NCBI GenBank assembly: GCA_943788055.1
Contig: CALSOU010000005.1
Coordinates: 234,883-298,882, forward strand
DNA: 64,000 nt
Reading direction: 5' to 3'
Source of the DNA: an uncultured Saprospiraceae bacterium
GTDB taxonomy: Bacteria; Bacteroidota; Bacteroidia; Chitinophagales; Saprospiraceae
Shown here: positions 28,581-37,363 of the stretch, piece by piece
Position numbering within the stretch: position 1 is the stretch's first letter
Layout of the letters: every line of letters begins with the position of its first letter
The notes under the pieces: generated by a model
Seen by the model: the letters and a program-made list of their open reading frames with translations, nothing else
The model's database searches: none
Told to the model about the DNA's origin: nothing
Translations under genes and position numbers: made by a program

Positions 28581-31500
28581 TTAGAAATCTGTACCTAATG
28601 ATAAATGTACTCTTAGTGGAAGTGTTGCTCTTGTCTCAATTCCTCTCGCAAAATCCATCTTCACAAAATATCCAAAGACAGATGATCGGAATCCAAAACC
28701 ATAACCTAAGACGAGTGGATCACGGAAATATTGGACATTGATTATTACTGATTCACCACTTTCAAATTGAGCAGAGTTTATAGGATTTTCTTGACTATAA
28801 GGACTTAATCCATGCCATGCTGTTCCTGAATCGAAGAAACCAACCACCTGAAATTCCCTCAAGAAATCATAGCGAATTTGATCTGAAAATATATGGCGGA
28901 ATATAGGTACACGCAATTCGACAGTACTTACGACATATGAAGTACCGTTTCGAATGTTTCTATCAAAACCACGTAATTGCGGAGCGATATTTTCGAACGC
29001 AAAATTTTCGTTTGGTATGCCTGTAGACTGATCAAATCCAAAAATCAATGCTCGCTCGACACCACCTACATAATATAATATGCGCTCAGATCCGAGACTG
29101 GTTCCAGCAGACAGTCTAGCCGCTAAAACAGATTTATCAAAAATTGGTAGATAGTATCGGCTATCTACACCCAGTACTGATAAGAAGCCATTATTGGGTT
29201 CAATAGTAAATGGATCAGCAAACTGTACCCTGAATCGATTCATTCCTTCAACAAAAACCTTGGTGCGTGAACCATTGTAGATATTCATGGAGCGTTGCGA
29301 AGAATTGTCATAAACGTATTCAGCTCTAATTCCTAGTCTTTGAGTATTAGTGACTGGTTTTAGGACTGAGTCATCATCAGTTATCAGCGTAAAATTCTGG
29401 TCACTCCTCAAAGTACCACTTAAGCGAATACTCTGGAATTCATCAAAGGGGTATTTGATTTGATAGTAGAGTAGAAATGTATTCTCTCTATTGCGTTCCA
29501 AAAGATCGAATTGATCTATTCGCCGATTGGATCGAGATCTATAGTATGCAGCATAGAAGTGATCCCATTGTCTTTTGCGATCTTCAAATGTTAGAAACGC
29601 TTCGTATCCTGAAAAATTCGTTGCTAATCGCACTCCACCCTCAAATACGTAGTCTTCAAAGCTATCTCCAATTTGCATTTTCATCAGCAGTCCTAGTGGT
29701 GCAGCTTGATAACCGACTCTATCAGCAGCATAAGAATTCATACCAGTGAAAAGAGGTTGATTGTCAAGATTTGAACTCATGTTCTGAATCTTGAATCGAA
29801 GTCTTGACGTCGTAGTTCGCAACGGATCGTACTTGATAGCTTTATTTGCTTTGGATCCCGTTATCAAAGAAGGTTCAGAAGCGGAGTTCGCTTTCTCCTT
29901 GACAGGAGGGTCAGGGAAACGCGTATCAAAAAACCACCCCTCAGGAATGTTTTCTGTGTCTCGAACATCTACCTTTTCTTCTTCAATATCATCTAATAGA
30001 ATTAATGAATTCGATTGTTTTTGAAGATATATTTCTTGGTATTTTGTAAATGCCGGTTTTGCAAGTTGAAACGAGTCAATAAATATCATGTCTCGTTTGT
30101 TATAATGTGTGCTGTAAACACACCAAGAATCTTTGCAAGACTCATCAATAATCTGACTTCCAAGTTGTATGATCTTGGGTTCTCCACTTAGTTTGAAGGT
30201 TTTGTTTAATTTTTGACTAACAATTGTCTGAACGCCGTATTTATTTGTATTATAACTTATAGAACCATCGTTGTATTCTGCTTTGAATTCATCTGCTTGT
30301 TCTGAGTTATTTAGTCGAAATAGCTTGCCATTTTCCTCTAATGCAAGAAAGTAAAGATCAAATTGGCCAATAGTCAATAGTGTATCTAGTTCCACCGGTA
30401 TGACATCTGATTTATCGCGATTAGAACTGAAGAGTACTCCTGGAATATCATTGATAACAGCGTATTTAGCATCTAAGTCATCATGATAATCAACCGTCAG
30501 ATTCCGTTGAATACGAGTATTAAGATTATACCTATATAAATCTGATAAACCATTTGTATTGGCACTTAATACCAGGTTTTCATCATCAATAAATGAAGCA
30601 GAGTAAACCCTGTTAAAAATCGGATTCATTGTATTCTTGTAAACCTCGTTGGTTTCTATATTTCTGATCCGCAACTGAAGAACATTTCGCTTTTCGTAAA
30701 TGTAACCTAGCTGCTTGCTATCAGATGTCCAAAAGAAAACGGGATAGTTTTCGTCTGTTTCTCGGTACGGGTTATTATAACCCATTGAATAAAGCCTATT
30801 CTTCTTATTTGACTTGACATCTTGAACATAAAATACCAGACGACCATTTTTATTCCTTGAGTATGCAAATTTTTTACCGTCGGGACTTAGAGTAATATTG
30901 TCAAATATGGCGAAATTGGAATTCTTGCTTACAGCGTCTTTAGGTTTTGGAAATTCGAACTTTCTCTCATCTTCTTTATATCGCTCTTGATAATAGGAAT
31001 AGCAGTCATCAAGCACATCTTCGTATGTTTCTCCAAGAACATATTGGAATGCAGATCGAACACTTCTATTGATTCTCGTTAGATAAATAACATTGCTAAT
31101 CGAGCTGATTCCGTAAGTTTCTCCTAGGTAGTACCAGAAAGCCTTGCCAGCTATGTCAGGTTTTCTTCGGGTCAGTTTATTGTAATTCCGATAAGGTCTT
31201 CTTTTTTCGACCAGAAGGTATCGAAGATGCGTATCATCTTCGATGGTCCAACTATTCTTAGCATATAGAATAATCCCATTCTTGAACCATTCGGGCATTT
31301 CAGCCATGAAGGAACTTGATACGACCTCTTGAAAACTATTGCCAAATAACATAGAGAAGATATACACTTTTGCAATTCCCTCACGGATGTTTTCTCGTAA
31401 ATGGTTGTGATTTCCATCAAAATGAACAAATAGCTTTGTGCCAACTAATTGTATGCTTTCAACATTTTGTGGATCATCCCCTTGTAAGCCAATGTTAGTT

Positions 31501-31889
31501 TGATATAATTCGCCTATATCGCCGTATACGACCAGCTCGATTTTTTCATTAATTCGATGTTCGAGCATATTCTGAATTTCATCAAAGTCGTATTCAGCAA
31601 GTTGCATTGCTGTGATGGCTACATTTCTGGATTTCCCATACCAGAAAGTGACAAAATTTTCAGTTTCGTATTTTGACCATGAATCAAAGTCATCCGTATA
31701 TTGAACCCGGTTTTTTCCAAAAGGCGCATCAATCTCCTGGCTTACAACCAATGAAGGAAGTAAGCAAAAAGTGATAGAAAAAAGAAAGATAATCGCACTT
31801 TTCAAAATCTGAACCTTTGGATAATTGTTGTTTTTAATGTTAATGGAAACGAAAATAAAACGAATATTTGTCATTATAGTTGTTTTCAT
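28581..31889 (-). CDS. Large exported protein: beta-propeller (PD40) plus outer-membrane beta-barrel
   Basis: About 1100 residues. A signal sequence (FSITFCLLPSLVVSQE) is followed by a peptidase-MA-like region (SSFMAEMPEWFKNGIILYAKN, without a clear HExxH). A central PD40/TolB-like propeller follows (LSPDGKKFAYSRNKNG, WTSDSKQLGYIYE). A C-terminal BamA/surface-antigen-like barrel ends it (GSRTKVFVEGMNRFRVQF, DSRYYLPIFDKSVLAARL, VELRVPIF). In Bacteroidota such proteins are annotated as TolB-like or translocation proteins; function is unproven. The ATG at 31889 is one of three candidate starts (31904, 31889, 31874); an upstream TTG is less likely. Confidence 0.75.
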   Translation of the reverse strand: MKTTIMTNIRFIFVSINIKNNNYPKVQILKSAIIFLFSITFCLLPSLVVSQEIDAPFGKNRVQYTDDFDSWSKYETENFVTFWYGKSRNVAITAMQLAEYDFDEIQNMLEHRINEKIELVVYGDIGELYQTNIGLQGDDPQNVESIQLVGTKLFVHFDGNHNHLRENIREGIAKVYIFSMLFGNSFQEVVSSSFMAEMPEWFKNGIILYAKNSWTIEDDTHLRYLLVEKRRPYRNYNKLTRRKPDIAGKAFWYYLGETYGISSISNVIYLTRINRSVRSAFQYVLGETYEDVLDDCYSYYQERYKEDERKFEFPKPKDAVSKNSNFAIFDNITLSPDGKKFAYSRNKNGRLVFYVQDVKSNKKNRLYSMGYNNPYRETDENYPVFFWTSDSKQLGYIYEKRNVLQLRIRNIETNEVYKNTMNPIFNRVYSASFIDDENLVLSANTNGLSDLYRYNLNTRIQRNLTVDYHDDLDAKYAVINDIPGVLFSSNRDKSDVIPVELDTLLTIGQFDLYFLALEENGKLFRLNNSEQADEFKAEYNDGSISYNTNKYGVQTIVSQKLNKTFKLSGEPKIIQLGSQIIDESCKDSWCVYSTHYNKRDMIFIDSFQLAKPAFTKYQEIYLQKQSNSLILLDDIEEEKVDVRDTENIPEGWFFDTRFPDPPVKEKANSASEPSLITGSKANKAIKYDPLRTTTSRLRFKIQNMSSNLDNQPLFTGMNSYAADRVGYQAAPLGLLMKMQIGDSFEDYVFEGGVRLATNFSGYEAFLTFEDRKRQWDHFYAAYYRSRSNRRIDQFDLLERNRENTFLLYYQIKYPFDEFQSIRLSGTLRSDQNFTLITDDDSVLKPVTNTQRLGIRAEYVYDNSSQRSMNIYNGSRTKVFVEGMNRFRVQFADPFTIEPNNGFLSVLGVDSRYYLPIFDKSVLAARLSAGTSLGSERILYYVGGVERALIFGFDQSTGIPNENFAFENIAPQLRGFDRNIRNGTSYVVSTVELRVPIFRHIFSDQIRYDFLREFQVVGFFDSGTAWHGLSPYSQENPINSAQFESGESVIINVQYFRDPLVLGYGFGFRSSVFGYFVKMDFARGIETRATLPLRVHLSLGTDF

Positions 31890-31951
31890 TTGATAAGCTA
31901 GCATCCAGAGTGACAAATTAGAGCAATTGGAGAATAAACAAAATTGAAATT

Positions 31952-32599
31952 ATGCTGGAATACGCAGTTTTAGAAGGTAATCCATTCATGGAGAATACAT
32001 ATTTAGTTCATGATGAAACTAGATCTTGTATCATTATTGACCCGGGGTGCTACGATTCCGCCGAACAGAAGCGTTTAGTAGATTACATCGAAGTGAAATG
32101 CCTTAAACCTGTCGCCCTTGTAAATACGCATTGCCATATTGATCACGTGCTTGGGAATTCATTTGTCTCAAAACGTTTTGGACTAGAACCTGTCTACCAC
32201 AAGAAAGAAGAAATTGTTATGGCAAGTTGTGTTGAAGTTGCAGCTCGTTATCATGTTCCATATACACCTTCTCCAGTAGCTACCAAATTTTTGGAAGCAG
32301 GTGATTCAATAAGCTTCGGCAATAGCAAATTAGATGTTGTTTTCACACCTGGACACTCTCCTGGAAGCATAAGTTTGATTAATCATGAACACGGATTGAT
32401 TTTCGCAGGAGATGTTTTGTTTCAAGGTAGTATTGGAAGAACAGATTTACCAGGTGGAAATTTTTCTGTTCTGGAACATTCAATTCGCACCCAGCTTTAT
32501 ACCTTGCCAGATCATTTTAAGGTACTACCTGGGCATGGTGGTGAAACAACAATAGGTACCGAAAAGCAAAGTAATCCGTTTGTGAAAGCTCTTTCGTAG
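31952..32599 (+). CDS. MBL-fold metallo-hydrolase
   Basis: A 215-residue cytoplasmic hydrolase of the glyoxalase II/YcbL-like group. The metal-binding motif HCHIDH occurs in VNTHCHIDHVLGN, with further ligands in TPGHSPGSISL, FAGDVLF and LPGHGGETTIG. YcbL-type members hydrolyse hydroxyacyl-glutathione-like thioesters, though the thiol in this phylum is unlikely to be glutathione. It diverges from the large exported protein gene and converges with nadB. Confidence 0.92.
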   Translation: MLEYAVLEGNPFMENTYLVHDETRSCIIIDPGCYDSAEQKRLVDYIEVKCLKPVALVNTHCHIDHVLGNSFVSKRFGLEPVYHKKEEIVMASCVEVAARYHVPYTPSPVATKFLEAGDSISFGNSKLDVVFTPGHSPGSISLINHEHGLIFAGDVLFQGSIGRTDLPGGNFSVLEHSIRTQLYTLPDHFKVLPGHGGETTIGTEKQSNPFVKALS

Positions 32600-32613
32600 T
32601 AGAAATGTAATCT

Positions 32614-34221
32614 CTACATATACGTATTCTCTATAAATCTAGCTTTTTCGGGGAAGTCTGTTGTGTAATGTAGCCCACGACTTTCTTTTCTCATACCTGC
32701 TGCAGCCGTCACCAGATAGCCAATGGTGATAAGATTGCGAAGCTCACACAGCTGGGGAGAAAGCTTGTTTTCAATGTATAACATCTCCGTTTCTTTATAA
32801 AGCAAGTAGAGACGATCTAAGGCACGACTAATACGGACGTCACTTCTAACTATTCCTACATAGTAGCTCATAATATCTTTAAGCTCCCTTATGGATTGAG
32901 TGATCAATATCTGCTCTTGCGGTTCTGTAGTTCCTAGATTTTTCCAGTGAGGAATTCCCGATTGAATGTTGATTTCGTCAATGGTTTTGCTGATGTTTTC
33001 TGCGATGCGATTCCCGAAAACTAATCCTTCAAGTAATGAATTTGACGCCAATCGATTGGCGCCATGAAGTCCTGTATTTGTACACTCACCCGCTGCGTAT
33101 AATTGCCCTATGGAAGTCTCGCCATTTTCATCTGTTAATATCCCGCCGCAGGTATAGTGACAAGCTGGAACCACGGGAATCATATCGACCATAGGATCAA
33201 TACCAATGCTTACGCACTTATCGTAAATGTTGGGGAAATGATTGTAAAACTTTTCTTTATCGAGGTGAGTGCAATCTAACAAAACAAATTCTTCACCTCG
33301 AAGTTTCATTTCATTATCGATTGCTCTTGCAACGATATCCCTAGGTGCGAGCGAAAGTCGATCATCGTATTTTTCCATGAAGGTTTTTCCATCGCTGGTT
33401 TTTAGAATGCCTCCAAAACCGCGTACTGCTTCAGAGACTAAAAAGTCAGGCTTTTCTCCACTTGGATTATACAAAGCTGTTGGATGAAACTGTATAAATT
33501 CCATGTTGGCAATATGTCCTTTTGCTCTGTAGAACATAGCAATTCCGTCGCCTGTCGCAACCGTTGGGTTCGTAGTATTTCGGTAAATCTGCCCAGCACC
33601 TCCCGTCGCAAGCACTGTGGTTTTTGCAAGGAAAGTCTCGATGTCCTTGTTCTCTTTGTCCATAATATATGCCCCAAAGCATCTAATTCCTGGAGTGAGT
33701 CGAGTGACATTTTTCCCGAGATGATGTTCGGTTAATAAGTTAATTGCGTAGTAGTGTTCAAATAATTGAATATTGGGTAATGTTAGCACTTTGGCTGTTA
33801 GAGCACGTTGTATTTCAGCACCTGTTACATCTTTATAATGCAATATTCTATTTCTGCTATGTCCACCTTCTTTAGCAAGATCGTAATTTCCAGTCTCTGA
33901 CTTACTAAAATCTGCTCCCCATTGAATCAATTCTTTAACTCGGTCGTGTCCTTCTTCAACGACAATTCTCACTATCTTTTCATCACAAAGTCCATCTCCT
34001 GCATCCAATGTATCTGCTACATGTAGGTCAAAACTATCAGCTTCAAAATCCCATACTGTTGCTACCCCTCCTTGTGCCCAACTGGTATTTGTCTCAGTCA
34101 AGTGCGTTTTACTAACAATGGTAATATTGAGATCTGGTCGATTTTCTGAAATCTTGATAGCGCAAGATAAACCTGCAACACCACTGCCGATAATCAGTAC
34201 GTCTGATTTTACTAAGGACAT
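32614..34221 (-). CDS. nadB: L-aspartate oxidase
   Basis: Flavoenzyme oxidising L-aspartate to iminoaspartate, the first step of de novo NAD synthesis. The 535-residue protein has the FAD motif GSGVAGLSCAI (12-22), TNTSWAQGGVA, GGHSRNRILHYKDVTG with substrate-binding residues, EFIQFHPTAL, the active-site arginine in EAVRGFGG, and HGANRLASNSLLEGLVFG. NadA and NadC are not in the window. It converges with the MBL hydrolase gene. Confidence 0.96.
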   Translation of the reverse strand: MSLVKSDVLIIGSGVAGLSCAIKISENRPDLNITIVSKTHLTETNTSWAQGGVATVWDFEADSFDLHVADTLDAGDGLCDEKIVRIVVEEGHDRVKELIQWGADFSKSETGNYDLAKEGGHSRNRILHYKDVTGAEIQRALTAKVLTLPNIQLFEHYYAINLLTEHHLGKNVTRLTPGIRCFGAYIMDKENKDIETFLAKTTVLATGGAGQIYRNTTNPTVATGDGIAMFYRAKGHIANMEFIQFHPTALYNPSGEKPDFLVSEAVRGFGGILKTSDGKTFMEKYDDRLSLAPRDIVARAIDNEMKLRGEEFVLLDCTHLDKEKFYNHFPNIYDKCVSIGIDPMVDMIPVVPACHYTCGGILTDENGETSIGQLYAAGECTNTGLHGANRLASNSLLEGLVFGNRIAENISKTIDEINIQSGIPHWKNLGTTEPQEQILITQSIRELKDIMSYYVGIVRSDVRISRALDRLYLLYKETEMLYIENKLSPQLCELRNLITIGYLVTAAAGMRKESRGLHYTTDFPEKARFIENTYM

Positions 34222-34323
34222 TTATTATAAATTATGATTTGATCACTATTTCAAGTCTTTAAAGGTCAAAAAAGCTTATGCTTTCGCAAAAGTAGGAGTT
34301 TTAGTTACATCGGATTTAGAAAA

Positions 34324-36240
34324 TTACTCGCGATTAAGTAAGCTAGAAGTTATTCTTAAAAAGTCAGTCTCAGTTATGATTCCAACGACCTCATTGCCGC
34401 TCACCACTGGAAGACAACCTACATTCTTTGTTTGCATTAGTTGTTGAGCTTCCATAACTGTTGCAGACGGTCCAATAGTGACAGGGTCCTTAATCATGAT
34501 CTCCTCAACCGTTGTTAATTTCTTCAGCTTACTGTCTTTGGTTCTTATAAAATGTCGAAGAATAATTCTTGAAGACACTAGGCCTACCAAGGTTCCATCT
34601 TGATTTTCAACGGCAGTATATCGCATTTTTTTCCAATCCATCATCTCAGCAACAAGTTCGATGAGATCCTCCTTTTGAACAGTGAACAGGTCAGTATCCA
34701 TAAAACCTGCAATTTTAAGCTTTCTAGGATTATATGACTTTAGATCTGTTAGTTCTGGCAGGTCCCATTTGTGAGCTGGAAGTGTTGTTTTTTGATTTTC
34801 AATCATACAATGAGTTAAAGTACTTAGTACCTCGTTTTGACTTGCTTTTCCAGACAACTTCACATATGAACGAAGGATCCATCTTGCACCATTCATATGG
34901 TTTTCAGCTCGACCTTGAATAATACTAAGATATTCGTCTATGTCTTTTTTAACTACTCCTTTGGACGCAAGTCCCTTTCTAGCAAGTGGAATTAACTCTT
35001 TAAGTACAAGATCAATAGCTGAAATTTTCTGATCACCAATCCAACTAAAGGTCGTATCGATTCCGAATCTAGCTGCCTTTTCAAAGTTATCATGCGCATC
35101 CTCAAAACTCATATCCTCGCGGATATCATCATACTCAAGCGCCATTCCCAACATTAACCCAATCCAAAATGCTGCATTTGCTACCTCATCCTTAACTGAT
35201 GGTCCACTTCCGAAAATACGATTTTCAATTCTGAGGTGTGGCTTACCGTTATCACTTACTCCATAGCAAGGTCTATTCCACCTGTAAACTGTTGAGTTAT
35301 GGACTTGTAAAGCCCTAAGTTTTGGTGTTTTACCAGATTTGATCACTTCAATAGCATCTTCATCGACATCAGCACTTAAAAGCACTCGAAATCGGGAAAT
35401 GTCTTCTCGATAAATATCAAGGATTGAATCATTTAACCAATGATTACCAAAACTCACCCGCGCAGATCGATCTCTTATATGATCTGAGGACATCCTTGTA
35501 TCAATTGATTGCTGAAACATGGCGATACGAGATTCATGCCACAGTTTCTTCCCAAAAACAAGCGGGGAATTTGCTGCAATAGCAAGAACTGGTCCAGTAA
35601 TAGCTTGAGCAATATTATACATCTTGACAAAATCGTCTGGATCGACTTGCAGATGAACTTGGAAGCTAGTATTACATGCCTCCGTAAGAGGGGAATCATG
35701 AGTGATTCTTAGTTCGTCGATACCTTTTATATTCAATAGGTATTTGCGATCAACAAGTTGCTCATTAATTGCGTCTACTAGGGCGTGATAGCGCTTTTTA
35801 GGTGTCAGATTATCAATATCTAAGTCTGATTTTACTAACGTTGGCAATATGCCCGTAAGCACAACATTCAAACCAAGTGGCTGGATGCGCTTTTCAATTT
35901 CTTGGAGTTTTGTCCTATTTTCTTCTTCAAGATCTGAAAAGCAAGTTCCCTTTAATTCTCTTGGCTCAAGGTTTGTTTCTAAATTGAATTTGGCAATTTC
36001 AGTTTCGACCCAAGGGCAATTTTTCATGAGATCGAGAGCCTCCATAGCTTGAGGAGCTGCGCGAAAGTCTTTTTGATCAACTAGTACCATCTCTTGTTCA
36101 GCGCCAATTCTAGAAATTCCAGTGTCAAACATGTCATTTTCTAGCATATGCTCCAAAGCTTGCACGTCATTGAGTAGAGCCCGTACAAACTTTTGCATTT
36201 GTTTGCGGTCGCTTAGTTTAGAAACTCTCTGTTCTCCCAT
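34324..36240 (-). CDS. Glutamate-cysteine-ligase-like (GCS2) protein with C-terminal CBS pair
   Basis: A 638-residue fusion. The N-terminal two thirds match the GCS2/YbdK family of ATP-grasp-like carboxylate-amine ligases: ISRIGAEQEMVLVD, FNLETNLEPRELKG, SFQVHLQVDPDDFVKMYNIA, AANSPLVFGKKLWHESRIAMFQQ and LRIENRIFGSGPSVKDE. The C-terminus carries two CBS domains (about 510-565 and 578-636: IMIKDPVTIGPSATVMEAQQLM). CBS pairs bind adenine nucleotides, so allosteric control is plausible. The ligase's product in this phylum is not established. Confidence 0.85.
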   Translation of the reverse strand: MGEQRVSKLSDRKQMQKFVRALLNDVQALEHMLENDMFDTGISRIGAEQEMVLVDQKDFRAAPQAMEALDLMKNCPWVETEIAKFNLETNLEPRELKGTCFSDLEEENRTKLQEIEKRIQPLGLNVVLTGILPTLVKSDLDIDNLTPKKRYHALVDAINEQLVDRKYLLNIKGIDELRITHDSPLTEACNTSFQVHLQVDPDDFVKMYNIAQAITGPVLAIAANSPLVFGKKLWHESRIAMFQQSIDTRMSSDHIRDRSARVSFGNHWLNDSILDIYREDISRFRVLLSADVDEDAIEVIKSGKTPKLRALQVHNSTVYRWNRPCYGVSDNGKPHLRIENRIFGSGPSVKDEVANAAFWIGLMLGMALEYDDIREDMSFEDAHDNFEKAARFGIDTTFSWIGDQKISAIDLVLKELIPLARKGLASKGVVKKDIDEYLSIIQGRAENHMNGARWILRSYVKLSGKASQNEVLSTLTHCMIENQKTTLPAHKWDLPELTDLKSYNPRKLKIAGFMDTDLFTVQKEDLIELVAEMMDWKKMRYTAVENQDGTLVGLVSSRIILRHFIRTKDSKLKKLTTVEEIMIKDPVTIGPSATVMEAQQLMQTKNVGCLPVVSGNEVVGIITETDFLRITSSLLNRE

Positions 36241-36397
36241 TATTTATCGTTTAGATGCCCAAGATAAATAGCTCACCGTGAATCGATTGAATAATTCATT
36301 GATTTTTTGACACATAAAAGGATTCTTCTGCGTTAGAATAGCATTATTAATTGATCATCGAATGCAGTTATAGCTGCTTCTATCATAATTTTTCTAA

Positions 36398-36925
36398 ATG
36401 AAAGCTTTGTATTTTTTGTGTCTTACCTTGATCTTGGTCATGATGAGTAGTGGCTGTGGAGACCGTAGAACAGAGCTTTTTTCGACACAGTTTGAAGTGC
36501 GAATTGATATTCCTGGACCTCTAGAAGGGATTGTCACTCATGGAGTGAATCTTGAAGATATTGTAAATACATTTGAACTAGCAGCGGGTCAGAATGGATA
36601 CAGCTTAGAAGATATTTCGACAGTAAATCCTTCTGTTGCGGTACTTGAGAACGTTTTTGGACTCGATAATTTTAGTAATATTTCTAGAGTGCGTGTTTTT
36701 ATGTCCAATGAAGATCGTAGTATTAGACGGGAAATATTTTTTCAGGAAACGATCAATCTCAACCATGAAGGGCCTCTGCAGCTTTTCGGATCATTGTCCG
36801 ATGTTAAGCCGATGTTGGAAGATGAGTTATATCATTTGAATTTCGAAATCAACTTTCGCACGACCACCAATTCATTTTTGGAGAACCGATTGGTATACAA
36901 TTTTGTTTCATACGGTAATGAATGA
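36398..36925 (+). CDS. Hypothetical lipoprotein
   Basis: A 175-residue protein with a lipobox (MMSSGC, Cys about 20) and a mature part rich in beta-strand-like segments (FEVRIDIPGPLEGIV, RVRVFMSNEDRSIRRE). I do not recognise the family. Its stop overlaps the ATG of the following gene (ATGAATGA), so the two are translationally coupled. Confidence 0.65.
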   Translation: MKALYFLCLTLILVMMSSGCGDRRTELFSTQFEVRIDIPGPLEGIVTHGVNLEDIVNTFELAAGQNGYSLEDISTVNPSVAVLENVFGLDNFSNISRVRVFMSNEDRSIRREIFFQETINLNHEGPLQLFGSLSDVKPMLEDELYHLNFEINFRTTTNSFLENRLVYNFVSYGNE

Positions 36926-37220
36926 GTTTAAGCAATATATGGTGGAGTTTGACATTCTGCTTCCAAACGATCCAGAATTCATGGAAGGTATTTCTGAACA
37001 AAGAGCTGCCATCAATCGCCTTTTCCATCAAGGAGTTCTCATGAGTTACAGTTTGAATATGGAGCGAAGCCGCTTATGGGCAATATTTCATATCAACAAC
37101 GAGAGTGAACTTATTTCTTTAATTGATGGGCTTCCATTAAGTCGATTTATGGACTATGAATATCAGGAATTAATGCTCCATAATAGCCTTCATATGATTC
37201 CAAGTATTTCTCTTAACTGA
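36918..37220 (+). CDS. Muconolactone-isomerase-like ferredoxin-fold protein
   Basis: A 100-residue protein resembling the muconolactone delta-isomerase-like family: QYMVEFDILLPNDPEFMEGI at the N-terminus, QRAAINRLFHQGVLMSYSLN, RSRLWAIFHINNESEL and the DYEYQELMLHNS end. Catabolic isomerase activity is unlikely because no aromatic-degradation genes surround it. The ATG at 36918 sits inside the overlap with the lipoprotein gene, and the gene precedes mnmG. Confidence 0.7.
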   Translation: MNEFKQYMVEFDILLPNDPEFMEGISEQRAAINRLFHQGVLMSYSLNMERSRLWAIFHINNESELISLIDGLPLSRFMDYEYQELMLHNSLHMIPSISLN

Positions 37221-37351
37221 TTGGATTTTCAGTTTAGCAATTAATTAATTTTCAAAGATTTACAGTATGACGACGGTTGAATTGAATAGCTGTTATTGCT
37301 AAGAGGACAGATTTTTTGAACCTTACTACTTATGAATCAGTTATCTATTCG

Positions 37352-37359
37352 TAATTTTG
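37352..37359 (+). promoter_or_regulatory. -7 promoter box abutting the mnmG start
   Basis: TAATTTTG is an exact match to the TAnnTTTG Bacteroidota -7 box and ends four bases before the mnmG ATG at 37364. Transcription would start at or almost at the ATG, implying a leaderless or near-leaderless message. No good TTG/TTTG element is present at the expected upstream distance. Confidence 0.4.
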
Positions 37360-37363
37360 CGCT

